DNA from: Mesorhizobium sp. B2-8-5
GTDB lineage: Bacteria; Pseudomonadota; Alphaproteobacteria; Rhizobiales; Rhizobiaceae
DNA: 64,000 nt
Direction of reading: 5' to 3'
Assembly (NCBI RefSeq): GCF_006440675.2
Contig: NZ_CP083951.1
Span: 4,187,501 to 4,251,500 of the forward strand
Part shown: one piece after another, positions 20,699 to 29,615 of the stretch
Position numbering within the stretch: the stretch's first letter is position 1
Layout of the letters: every line of letters begins with the position of its first letter
Program-made: the position numbers and the translations under genes
The notes under the pieces: model-generated
What the model was told of the DNA's origin: nothing
Seen by the model: the letters and a program-made list of their open reading frames with translations, nothing else
The model's database searches: none

Positions 20699-21922
20699 AT
20701 GCGCACTATTGCAGTTCTCATTCTCTCTTTCCTTGTGTACCTCAGAGTGTGCCCTGACGCGAGCGCGGACCCATTTAAGGATGAGCTCATACACAAGCTT
20801 GCCCATGAAATACTTGGATCTGATTCGTTCTTTCGGAAGGTGGGCGACGGTGGATGGCGAGGAATAGCACTTGCTCCGGCGGGAGCGTCGATTGAGCCCC
20901 TAGTGCAGGCCTATTCGGGGCAGCCGGGGGACGTATTTGATCTAGTGGTCAACAACGAGGTGTTTGGGCGCACTATCTCGATAGAGAATGGAGTCGTATT
21001 CTTTAAGGGCACAACGATTGCTGACGCGTGGCGGCGGATCTTAGATGCTAGCGCGCCGTACCAGGCCTTGCTTAAGGATCGAACCCTTCCGGTTCCTGTC
21101 ATGCAGTGGTTGTTTCGACCCGTTACAAGACAGGCAAAAATCATCTACACGCGGGAACCCTCGCGCTACGTCCTAAGATACCGCGAATATGAGAAGAAGC
21201 ATCTTGCTCTGATGCGGTCGCGGAACGACGGCATTTGGAAACTTCTGCCCGGTTTTAGTCAGTATGCCACTTTTTCGGACGCCGAAAGTGCGATTTCAGA
21301 AGAATGGATTAAATCGGGTTACAAGGCGGAGGTCGAATCTGCATACTCCGTTTTCCTGCAGAAAGGAAATCCTGCCGAGTGGAACAGCTGGTTTATCGCG
21401 AATGAGCGGTTTAAAAACAATATGGAGGTAATCCATATTAATCAGAGTTCGCCTCTAACATACTTGCTGCCTCCGCCGGCCTCTTGGTCAACGGTCTCAA
21501 GCTGGGTTCGCATGGTCCTTAAGGTACCTAGTCTTTCAGGGGAGTTTCGGTTCCAGCTAGCTAGGGTCAAGATATTGCGTCCTTGGTTCGATGTTGACGC
21601 GTTGCTGGATCATCGGATCGGGTTGAACGTAGGTCCGGCAGATGTAGTGGTCAGCACGGACATACCCGAGGAAGCTGGATATGCTGGCAACGGGATTCTG
21701 CCAGGATTTGTTGAGGAGCTGTTACTTGTGAGAGATATCCACTTTGTGGGAGACCAAGAACAGGTGCCGACAGACCACCCCCTTGCTAAATACGCGTATC
21801 CAGACAGCATAAATCTGCTGGGGTATGTTGTGTACACCATGCCTCAGATTAGGTCTGATGCAATAAAGGCTCCTGACGACGGTTCGGTCTTGGCTTCACC
21901 CTCAGCTAAGGAAGCCCCGTAG
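20699..21922 (+). CDS. Exported protein of unknown function, cluster paralogue 3
   Basis: A 407-residue protein with a short signal peptide (IAVLILSFLVYLRV, cleavage near DASA). It begins one base after the previous stop, so translation is probably coupled. Shared cluster motifs are YVLRYREYEKKHLAL (157-171), ISEEWIKSGYKAEVESAYSVF (199-219), FRFQLARVKILRPWFDVDALL, ELLLVRDIHFVG and NLLGYVVYTMPQI. It lacks the long glycine-rich segments of paralogue 2. Function unknown. Confidence 0.68.
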   Translation: MRTIAVLILSFLVYLRVCPDASADPFKDELIHKLAHEILGSDSFFRKVGDGGWRGIALAPAGASIEPLVQAYSGQPGDVFDLVVNNEVFGRTISIENGVVFFKGTTIADAWRRILDASAPYQALLKDRTLPVPVMQWLFRPVTRQAKIIYTREPSRYVLRYREYEKKHLALMRSRNDGIWKLLPGFSQYATFSDAESAISEEWIKSGYKAEVESAYSVFLQKGNPAEWNSWFIANERFKNNMEVIHINQSSPLTYLLPPPASWSTVSSWVRMVLKVPSLSGEFRFQLARVKILRPWFDVDALLDHRIGLNVGPADVVVSTDIPEEAGYAGNGILPGFVEELLLVRDIHFVGDQEQVPTDHPLAKYAYPDSINLLGYVVYTMPQIRSDAIKAPDDGSVLASPSAKEAP

Positions 21923-22224
21923 AGGCAATCTATACGCCTCCATGATCGGATCTGGTAGCGGCGTCCTCAGGCTCTACAGTTTTGATCTATGGTTGGCCGC
22001 GCGGGCGAGGCGTTGCTACTGCGAACTCTTTAAGAACGTCGAGTGTTGGTTCAAGTTCATCGGAGTTGCAGACCGTTGGCTTTCCGCATTCGTTCATTGA
22101 GGAGAACTCCCCAATATTCGACGCCCGCGTAAGAATCATAGTGGTGTCGACGGATGTTTAAGGAACAGCGGGGAGTAATCTCCCTGCGCCAGCATTGGTT
22201 GTGGATAGAGGAGGCCGAACCGCC
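21923..22224. other. Intergenic stretch inside the exported-protein cluster
   Basis: About 300 bp with no credible frame and no recognisable element. AGGAGG at about 22207 serves the next gene. Confidence 0.4.
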
Positions 22225-22755
22225 ATGATGATCTATAGTGGTTGGCAGTTGTGCTTGATATTGGCTTGTTTATCGATCTCGGACATTGCTAGGGCAGAGA
22301 CGGTGTCGTTGACCATCGAGACGCGGATTAAGGAAAAGACCTTGTCCTTTGAAGCGGGTATCAAGTCAACGCAAACGGTCGTGGTCGACTTCTCCATGGG
22401 GTCCGTGTCCAGTAGCTTCACGACCGGCGTGACGAGTATCGGGGTAAGTGAGTTGAAGAGCATTCGCGACGCGTTTTCGGTCGATAATGTGGCAATCAGT
22501 AAAACTGCTGCAGGTTTCGACGCGGTCGGTCAGACCGCGTCTGGGGTCGGTTTTATGCCGAACATCGACTACAAATTCGCTATCACGGTCGATGTCAGCT
22601 CACGTGAGGTTGTCTTTAGTGGTTGTCATGACGGCTACCCGAGCTATAAGATTTTCGTAAACGGCAATGTCGTTTATGACTTTGATCAGGAACTCCTCGT
22701 CGCTTTGTTCGGATCGTGCGACACGAAGGTGCAACCGACGACAGTGAAGTTCTGA
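22225..22755 (+). CDS. Small exported protein of unknown function
   Basis: A 176-residue protein starting MMIYSGWQLCLILACLSISDIARA, a signal peptide. The mature part looks all-beta. A distinctive C-terminal stretch reads FSGCHDGYPSYKIFVNG, then VVYDFDQE and LFGSCD; the two Cys could pair. The G-x-HDGYPSY-type motif occurs in bacterial and fungal secreted proteins as I recall, but I cannot name a family. AGGAGG precedes the start by about ten bases. It sits between the A-B-C paralogues and a recombinase fragment. Confidence 0.65.
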   Translation: MMIYSGWQLCLILACLSISDIARAETVSLTIETRIKEKTLSFEAGIKSTQTVVVDFSMGSVSSSFTTGVTSIGVSELKSIRDAFSVDNVAISKTAAGFDAVGQTASGVGFMPNIDYKFAITVDVSSREVVFSGCHDGYPSYKIFVNGNVVYDFDQELLVALFGSCDTKVQPTTVKF

Positions 22756-22799
22756 TGTTGCGGCGGCAAATCGTATTTTAAGTGTCCCGCATGAATGTA

Positions 22800-23438
22800 A
22801 TTAAGTGCGTGGTGAAGAACCCCGATACTGGCAAACGCGTCTCCAGGCCAAATCCGAAGGACCAGTGGCAGACGAAAGAAGTTCCGCATTTGCGCATTAT
22901 CGATGAAGAAGTTTGGCAGAAGGCACAGGCACTCAAAGTCGCGAGGGTGAATGCATGCTCTCATTTCAAGCGCCGCCCGGCACACCTGTTATCCGGTCTG
23001 CTTCGTTGTGGCATCTGCGGGGCGGGCATGTCGGTTCACGATCGTGATAAGACGGGCAAAACGCGTATCAGGTGCTCCGCAGTGCGTGAAAGCGGGAGCT
23101 GTTCCAACCGGCGCATTATTTACCTACCCGAGATCGAGAAGGCCGTCCTCGATGGCATGCGCCAGCAGTTGAAAGCGCCCGACCTGATCGAGGCATACAT
23201 CCGCAAATACAACCAAGAGCGCCGAGAATTGGCAGCACAGGCGAACTCGTTGCGTACAGCGCTGGAAGGCAAGCGCGATCGGGTAGAAGGCGAACGTCAG
23301 CGGACGATCGACCTCGTGATTAGGAGCGTGATCGCTGAAGAGGATGCCAAGCAGCGGATCGCAGAACTCAAGGCACAGCTTTCTCTGATCGAGGCACAAC
23401 TCTGCAGTCTCGATGAGCCATTTTCTCATCGGGCTTGA
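22800..23438 (+). pseudogene. Large serine recombinase, C-terminal fragment
   Basis: Recognisable from KNPDTGKRVSRPNPKDQW, EVPHLRIIDEEVWQKAQ (recombinase domain end), the zinc ribbon GLLRCGICGAGMS with a second pair in IRCSA...GSCSN, and a final coiled coil. The catalytic resolvase domain with its Ser and about 250 N-terminal residues are absent, so it cannot recombine DNA. The open frame can start at 22782, but homology to recombinases begins near 22800. It marks an old insertion or deletion inside the exported-protein cluster. Confidence 0.8.
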
Positions 23439-23558
23439 AGTGAACAATCTCCATCACCGATGATTGGTGGAATTCACATTAGCTCACGCTAAATAAACAC
23501 TTTGCCTTCGACCGCGATCTGACGCATCCTGTCCCTTGATAGAAGAGGGAGGATACCG

Positions 23559-25568
23559 ATGATAAGACTAGCTTCCACTCTCCCCGCAGCCCTGGCGTGC
23601 TTGATTGCTTCTCCGTCTCTGGCTCAGGATAAAGCGGTCGGGTCCTCGAAAGCCGTTGAGCGGATAGTCTATCCGTATCCAGCCGCCGGTGTTCAAATTG
23701 GCCAAGGCTGGGACAGTTTTGGCGAGCGGGGTACGGCCTCTTTTTGTGTTAGCGTGGATGAGGCCAAGCTTGAACACAGTAGCTTTGAGTCAAGCGTCGA
23801 ACAGATTCAGAGCACATTTTCGTTCGTGAAGAAAACAACTTCCTCAGTCAGTGCTGCTTACAACGGCGGCGGCGGTTTTGGTGGATCCGCTAGTGCCTCC
23901 TCAAGTAAGGAGATAAGGATAAACTCAGACGATCAAAATTTTCTGTTTACGTTTGTCTCGTCGTCCGGAAGTACTTTTGCTGTTCCATCAGGAACATATG
24001 ACAGACACATATCCGTTGAAGATTTGGAATTTTCTAAATCTATCGATTCTGCCACGGCCGAAGAACGACTGGTGTCTAGACTTGACTCCCTTCCGCTCCA
24101 GGTCAAAGGCGGATCCTTCACCTTTTCCGATCAGGCTCAAGCGCTTCTGAACGAAATGAGTGGCGACGATGTGGGAAAGAAGCGTGTTGCAAGTGAACGG
24201 TTTAGGCAACTGTGTGGCGACGGTTTTGTGGCGGCTATCCACCGTGGCGCGCGATTGCATTTGCTCTTGACCCAGAAGGTGAGGTCTAGATCACAAAAAG
24301 AGAGCCTCACAGCGGCGGTAAGCGCCTCTGGGTACGGGGCCTCTGGTGGAGGTTCATTTTCGAGCAGTACTAAAAAATTGGAAGCAACTGATAAGCTAAG
24401 CTATACCATTTTACAGGAGGGCGGCGTTCCCGAGCAGGTAAGGGCGACGATCGGCCCCCCAACTGCTGGTAAAGTTTTCGATATCAACGACATCATACCA
24501 CCTCCGGAAAACTTGCTACTAAATCCTACCGCTTTTAGCGTAGACATCCTCCCGTATAGTGCAATCGTTGGCCCCGCGATTGACCAGTCGCTCGTGGCGT
24601 CTCCGAATGATTTGTTTCTGGTCGGCGACTATTACATTGTCCTACGGGACCTGTTCGATCTAGCCGGCGAGGCGGTTGAAATTGCGGCGTCTTCGGATAC
24701 CTACATCAATAATTCTGTTTACGCCAAGGACATGCTCGGAATCTACGGTGGGGCGAACGAATTTTCACGTCTCCATGACCAGATTCAGAGCGACATGATG
24801 TTCCTGGAGAGGTTGATTGAGCAATGTTACAGAGAAAGAACGGGCTGCAAGTTAGAGACAGCATTGCAAGGGGTCGAGAGCGATTTAAAGGAAGAAGCAA
24901 TCGAATCTAAGACCTTAGATAGCGGAGTGGACGCTGCGATAAAAATATTGTCAACCGCTAGGATTGAGGACAATTTGAAAGATGCAACCAGTGGCAAAGA
25001 GATTCGCAATACGCAGGTTAGTGATGCGTTAAATGAAGCTATCCAGCGCAAACCTGAGGCGACCGTTGGTGACGCGCTCGCTTATCTGAAGGACGTTTCT
25101 GAGACACTCAGGAGATATAGAGCTCGAACCTCGGAGTATAGTTCATTTATAGACGACAAAGGAGAGCTATCGAGCCAATTCTATCTTCGGTTTTATCACT
25201 ATGCGGCGAACTTGCCGCTTCCGAAGGATTCCTACGACGACTACAAGGCGACGATAGGAAAATTGGTGTTTCCGTTCGTTAAGCCTGAGAATAAGGCCCA
25301 GCAGGAAAAAGTTAAGAATGATTTCAAGGCTGCCGCCGATGCGGCGACTGATGACCTTCGCAAAGCGATTTTGCGCGAGCGGCTTTTGCCATGGAAAGAG
25401 TTCTTCTGCAAAGAACTAAAAAGTGCTCCGCTTTGTGTGCCCGATGCCGTTCTTCTGAGTATCGCGACCCCTGTGGTAAACACTGACGATTTTACAATCA
25501 AGCCGCGAGCCCGGACGTTGCCGATAGGCAAGTTCGACCTCCGTTTGGACCGGTTTATGATCCGATGA
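23559..25568 (+). CDS. Large exported protein with MACPF-like layout, function unknown
   Basis: A 669-residue protein with a signal peptide (TLPAALACLIASPSLAQ) and a strong AGGGAGG site. Residues 52-65 (DSFGERGTASFCVS) lead into a Ser/Thr-rich stretch that becomes glycine-rich (77-115, ending GGGGFGGSASASSS) and then NFLFTFVSSSG. At 219-233 is CGDGFVAAIHRGARL, followed by a second alternating Ser/Gly segment (250-270). This order, first amphipathic segment, a YGTHYI-like position, then a second segment, resembles membrane-attack/perforin or related pore formers. The canonical Y-G-T-H-Y is not present, so this is inference. The C-terminal 300 residues are helical and unrecognised. It overlaps the next gene by ATGA. 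Confidence 0.65.
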   Translation: MIRLASTLPAALACLIASPSLAQDKAVGSSKAVERIVYPYPAAGVQIGQGWDSFGERGTASFCVSVDEAKLEHSSFESSVEQIQSTFSFVKKTTSSVSAAYNGGGGFGGSASASSSKEIRINSDDQNFLFTFVSSSGSTFAVPSGTYDRHISVEDLEFSKSIDSATAEERLVSRLDSLPLQVKGGSFTFSDQAQALLNEMSGDDVGKKRVASERFRQLCGDGFVAAIHRGARLHLLLTQKVRSRSQKESLTAAVSASGYGASGGGSFSSSTKKLEATDKLSYTILQEGGVPEQVRATIGPPTAGKVFDINDIIPPPENLLLNPTAFSVDILPYSAIVGPAIDQSLVASPNDLFLVGDYYIVLRDLFDLAGEAVEIAASSDTYINNSVYAKDMLGIYGGANEFSRLHDQIQSDMMFLERLIEQCYRERTGCKLETALQGVESDLKEEAIESKTLDSGVDAAIKILSTARIEDNLKDATSGKEIRNTQVSDALNEAIQRKPEATVGDALAYLKDVSETLRRYRARTSEYSSFIDDKGELSSQFYLRFYHYAANLPLPKDSYDDYKATIGKLVFPFVKPENKAQQEKVKNDFKAAADAATDDLRKAILRERLLPWKEFFCKELKSAPLCVPDAVLLSIATPVVNTDDFTIKPRARTLPIGKFDLRLDRFMIR

Positions 25569-26353
25569 AACCTCGCTTCAACGCTCTCGCGTTTGACATA
25601 AGAAGGGTTGCCATCCGTAGTGTTCTCGCCGTATGCCTGACTATTGCGTGGTTCGATCGCACCTTGGCAGCGAACAGCATGGATCTGGTGGCGGCCCCTG
25701 CCGTGGAGGCCTTGAAGGCTAAATCTGATGAGGCCCTTGAGCACTTGCCAACCCCTGCGCTGGAGCCTAGTGGGCTGCCCGAGTATGCGCGAACACCTTA
25801 TCTATGTTCGACTAATCGGATCATCAAGCTATTCGTGCCGCGGGAGAAATGGTCTGCAAAGGTGAACATAGTCAGAGATGTTTCCTTTGGATTTGCGTCG
25901 GTCAATCAAACGTTGCCATTTGTTGAGTGGGTAGAGATCGATAAGACCCAACGGGATTACGCAAGGAACGCGTTAAAGGCTTTGCTTGAAGACGTTGTCG
26001 AGCATCAGACACTTCTTTCCAGACTTTCACTAGGCGCGGGGGCGACGGCCGCTGCTGGTGCCCAATTCAGAATGAAGGAGGTTGCCTTAGGTGCGGGGAT
26101 CTTTGGGCTGTTTGTGACATGGATGCGATCCGACGAGGGGGCCACCGCGTTTTTCGCAGAAGTGAGATCGAATGCACCTAAGATTATCAACGGATTAGGG
26201 GAGGGTACTCGCGTCTATAGAGTGCTGATTGACCTGAGCGCAGGCGGGAAGCGGACCTTTTTGCGAGACTCTCGCGTTCTTGTGAATCCAGACGGGACTG
26301 CACTTGAACTTGAAAGATGCCTCTACATACTAAAGCGGGGGCGACTTCCGTAA
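25565..26353 (+). CDS. Exported or membrane-anchored protein of unknown function
   Basis: A 262-residue protein translated from an ATGA overlap with the large MACPF-like gene, so the two are almost certainly a functional pair. Its N-terminus has a basic region and a hydrophobic stretch (SVLAVCLTIAWF, cleavage near TLAA). A glycine/alanine-rich hydrophobic stretch lies around residues 155-180 (LGAGATAAAGA, LGAGIFGLFVTWM) and may insert in a membrane. The C-terminal part is beta-like (RVYRVLIDLS, ALELERCLYIL). No family recognised. Confidence 0.62.
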   Translation: MKPRFNALAFDIRRVAIRSVLAVCLTIAWFDRTLAANSMDLVAAPAVEALKAKSDEALEHLPTPALEPSGLPEYARTPYLCSTNRIIKLFVPREKWSAKVNIVRDVSFGFASVNQTLPFVEWVEIDKTQRDYARNALKALLEDVVEHQTLLSRLSLGAGATAAAGAQFRMKEVALGAGIFGLFVTWMRSDEGATAFFAEVRSNAPKIINGLGEGTRVYRVLIDLSAGGKRTFLRDSRVLVNPDGTALELERCLYILKRGRLP

Positions 26354-26675
26354 GCCGTCTGCTGCGTAGATTGTTGAGCCATGCTTCGCCCCTGCATTTG
26401 GCGCACTCGCCTGGAGCCCGGTTTCATGCGAATCCTCGATTGCGTGCTTGGGGTGGGCTGGATCCGTGAGGTCATTAGATCGCTCAAGCGGCTGATTTCC
26501 ACCGAAAACATTGCCCGTCAGGACGGAAGCATGGTTCGCCATCACTCGCGATATCATCAGGCGCAGAGCGGCGCTCGCGTCTAATCATTGTCTTACCAAG
26601 GAAGCGACTTTCTAAGCGGGTGTTTTTACTATAACATTAGCGACATCTGAAATTATAAACGGAGGGGCTGCGGCC
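26354..26675. other. Intergenic stretch with a GC-rich island, no gene recognised
   Basis: A roughly 200-bp GC-richer block (about 26380-26585) sits inside AT-rich surroundings, open on both strands but without a ribosome-binding site or known motif. It may be a relic of an inserted element. The next gene has its own GGAGGGG site. Confidence 0.35.
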
Positions 26676-27503
26676 ATGCCTCGGCAATGGATAATTGTTG
26701 CGCCACTACAAATTGCACTGATTGCTCTTGTCTATGGACTTGCACCCCCACCTGCCTTCGCAAAATGCGGTATTGTCGAGCCATGCCAGCTCAAGCCCCT
26801 TAAAAAACAGCTAGATAAGGCGGGAAAACAGTTAGATAAGGCTGGTCAAGCCGCAGCGAAGGCTGCAAGCAAAGCAAAGCGCGACGCTGCGATTGCGGCG
26901 AGCAAAGCAAAGCGCGACGCTGCGATTGCGGCGAGCAAAGCAAAGCGCGACGCAGCGATTGCGGCGAGCAAAGCAAAAAAAGACGCTGCGATTGCAGCTA
27001 AGAAAGCAGCGCAAGACGCTGCGAATGCTACCAAGACTGCCGTCCAAGCTGTGGCCGATGCGCTTAACGAGCTTCAAGCAAACGTTTTAACCGGCCCCGC
27101 GCTGGAGCATGCCATTCGGGCTTCGCGCAACTCTGCCATTAAGGGTTCAATGCCAATTCCTCCAGAAATTCAGAAGCGACTGAAAGGATACTCAACCAAG
27201 GATTCCATGAAAGTGGTCCGCTACAAGATAAAGGACAAAGGTTTCGTCAATCTTGCACGGCTGCTTGAACAAGGTGGGTTCGCAGACGCCGTCACATTAA
27301 TTGATGTTGTCGTCTTTCGGGGTCCCGGCGAAGCGGCCGATCCGTCTATTTGGGCTCATGAACTAAAGCATGTCGAGCAGTATCAAGCTTGGGGAGTACG
27401 CAGATTCGCAATACGATATGCTCGAAACTCAGGTAGCGTAGAAAATCCGGCCTATGCAAAAGGAAACGGTTTTCTGGCTTGGCAAAGGTCGAAGGGTCAA
27501 TAG
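26676..27503 (+). CDS. Exported HExxH (zincin-like, DUF4157-like) protein with repeat linker
   Basis: A 275-residue protein with a signal peptide (LQIALIALVYGLAPPPAFA). After KLQ/DKAGKQLDKAG-type heptads comes a fourfold perfect-to-near-perfect 11-residue repeat of type SKAKRDAAIAA (residues 65-108), predicted as a long charged helix. The C-terminal part has WAHELKHVEQYQAWGV (His228, Glu229, His232), a zinc-protease HExxH motif in the context used by DUF4157-type domains. It ends about 40 residues after the motif. It would be a periplasmic or secreted putative metalloprotease or an inactive relative. Last gene of the exported cluster. Confidence 0.68.
   Translation: MPRQWIIVAPLQIALIALVYGLAPPPAFAKCGIVEPCQLKPLKKQLDKAGKQLDKAGQAAAKAASKAKRDAAIAASKAKRDAAIAASKAKRDAAIAASKAKKDAAIAAKKAAQDAANATKTAVQAVADALNELQANVLTGPALEHAIRASRNSAIKGSMPIPPEIQKRLKGYSTKDSMKVVRYKIKDKGFVNLARLLEQGGFADAVTLIDVVVFRGPGEAADPSIWAHELKHVEQYQAWGVRRFAIRYARNSGSVENPAYAKGNGFLAWQRSKGQ
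26868..26999 (+). repeat. Four tandem 33-bp repeats inside the HExxH gene
   Basis: Units at 26868, 26901, 26934 and 26967. The first two are identical, the third differs by one base and the fourth is more diverged. Each encodes SKAKRDAAIAA or a close variant, so changes in copy number keep the frame. Confidence 0.95.
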
Positions 27504-27730
27504 CCTCGATTGAAAGTCGACGTGCTCAGCCACTGTCGTATGAAGCCCGAACTACGGCTCTTAACGAAAATCCTGCAGCGAAGCGTGCCGCAAGTCTTCC
27601 TTGCCGCGCAGCTGCTTCACGCCGCCCATGATGCCCAGATAAGGGAGTCGGGTATTTCTTCATCCACTATATCATCCAAAGAAAATGGCAATGAATGTGG
27701 GGTGAATAGTGTAGTTGCAAGAACATCGCC

Positions 27731-28603
27731 TTGACCGGGATCAAAGGAGTGCCGCAACTGATTGAACCGGTTGGCCAAGCGCGCAACGACTACGACATCT
27801 TCAGTGACCTTGCCGGCCACCTTGGCTTCCAGGAGCAGTTCACGGAGGGCCGCGATATTCGTGGGTGGATCGAGCATGCTTACGACGGATGTCGCGCGAA
27901 GGCTCGGGTGCACAATGTAGAGTTGCCTGAGTTCTCAAGATTCTGGAGGGAGGGCTTCATCGAGGTGCCGTCGCCGGAGGACGACTTCATTCTGTTCGGC
28001 GATTTCCGTGCCGACCCCGTGGCCAACCCACTTCGAACGCCATCAGGGCGCATAGAAATCTTCAGTGAGACTATTGCGGGCTTCGGCTATGACAATTGCC
28101 CTGGCCATCCGGTCTGGTTGCCGCCGAAGGAATGGCACTCGGCAAAAGCCGCCGAGCGGTTTCCGCTTCACCTAATCTCAAATCAGCCTTCGACGCGACT
28201 TCATAGCCAGCTGGACGACGCAAAGCTGAGCCGCGGTTCGAAAGTGGCCGGGCGTGAGCCTATTCTGATCAACAGCATCGATGCTGCTTCCCGACTGATC
28301 GAAAATGGCGACACCGTGCGGGTCTTTAATGACCGTGGCGCATGTCTGGCTGGCGCAGTGCTTTCGAGCGACGTCATGGAGGGTGTTGTGCAACTGGCGT
28401 CAGGCGCCTGGTACCACCCTGAAGCGTACGCGGCACCGGGCTCGCTTGATCTTCATGGAAATCCAAACATGCTCACGCGCGACGAAGGAACGTCATTCCT
28501 CGGACAGGGGCCTGCTCAGTCTGCTCTCGTAGAGGTCGAGAGATTCCTTGGTGAAAGACAGGCAGGCGATTTCCAGATGCCCCAGGTTAAGGCAGGTTTT
28601 TAA
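27731..28603 (+). pseudogene. Molybdopterin S/N-oxide reductase (BisC-like), C-terminal remnant
   Basis: The last 290 or so residues of a BisC/TorA-type molybdoenzyme: LRTPSGRIEIFSETIAGFGYDNCPGHPVW, HLISNQPSTRLHSQLD, then the MGD-binding end with VVQLASGAWYHP and GSLDLHGNPNMLTRDEGTSFLGQGP. Normal proteins are about 750 residues. The molybdenum-ligand region and all upstream domains are missing, and no start codon with a ribosome-binding site precedes the homologous part. The open frame itself is intact, so the truncation is probably recent. Confidence 0.82.
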
Positions 28604-29615
28604 GTATAGTTGCCGCCACCCCGGTTGCAGTTCGTTCGTGAATTGGGCTCACCAGCACGTAGGGATGGCCAGCGTTCCAGCTGGGCGAGGACGGTGGCGA
28701 CACCAACGGCAATGCGTCGAATCGATCGCAAGGACCTGAGCTGCAATTCTCTTAGTGAGGCCTAACGAGGCTACCAAGGTGACGGTGCCATGGGATCATC
28801 TTCCCCGAGCCTTGGATCGCCGCCGCTGTATCGGTCGCCGATACTTCCTACACGGCAAACAGGCCGGAAAGGTCGAGACTAGCCTGCAGGAGGCCGGCAG
28901 TCACAGGATTCTCCTCCGATACCATCGGCGAACTTGCCGCGTACAAGATTGCAAATCAAAGCGTGAAGTCTGCCAAAAGGTCGGTTCAAACGAAACTCCA
29001 AGGCCCTCATTCCGACCTCGCAGAGCACAGTCCACCCATGCCCGCAAGCGCCGTCGTATGGTTCTACAATTCGCGCTCGACTTGGGTACCTGGAAGCTTT
29101 CAAATTTTCTGGGTTGCGCCTCAGCCGAATTGCGCGCGCTTATGAAGGAAGTTGGCGGGTATGGATCCGCAGTGGTGTAAACTTGATCGCAGCGCTTACT
29201 TGGTGGTTCGTGTCGGAAGAGCGCTACCGCCTTTCCCCCCACTCGGAGAGCATGCGATATTTTCTACAGTGTCGGGCGTGATGGGCGTGTCTCGGTGCTG
29301 CACAAACCGTAGGGAATGAGCGAGTCCGGCTCGAAAAGCTATCCCGACGCGAACGGCAGCTTTGCGCCTCATTCTAGCCCTTCAGACGGCGAAACGCCGA
29401 TCCTGAAAGCTGCCACACGTTGAGGTCAATTTCAGGGGCGATCGCCGAGCGCTCAGCGCTACTTTCGGCGGGTTTGAGGGCGCCCAGACGAAGGTACGTC
29501 AGTTCCCCAAGAAGGAGTTGGTGTGGCCTCGCGGCCAAAGGAGGATTTGCAATTAGACTCGCCAACGCAAAACCTACAAGTATAGTTGGCTACCGATTGG
29601 GGATGAGGCGACCGA
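28604..29615. other. One-kilobase stretch without a recognised gene
   Basis: Several overlapping open frames exist on both strands but none has a ribosome-binding site or motif. The notable content is the second dispersed repeat (29084-29243). GGGGATGAGG near 29600 may serve the SIR2 gene. Confidence 0.45.
29084..29243. repeat. Dispersed repeat, copy 2 (long form)
   Basis: About 160 bp matching the copy at 43872. The first half has GGGTACCTGGAAGCTTTC, TTTCTGGGTTGCGCCTCAGC and GCGCGCTTATGA. The second half has GCAGTGGTGTAAACTTGATC, GTTCGTGTCGG and GCGCTACCGCCTTTC. Only the first half is clear in copy 1. Confidence 0.75.

Noticed and set aside
26868..26999. 33-bp tandem repeats as a CRISPR array
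   Set aside because: Repeats abut without spacers and are in frame inside a coding sequence.
28755..29180. 141-residue plus frame in the gene-free kilobase
   Set aside because: No domain, no ribosome-binding site, and it runs through a dispersed repeat.
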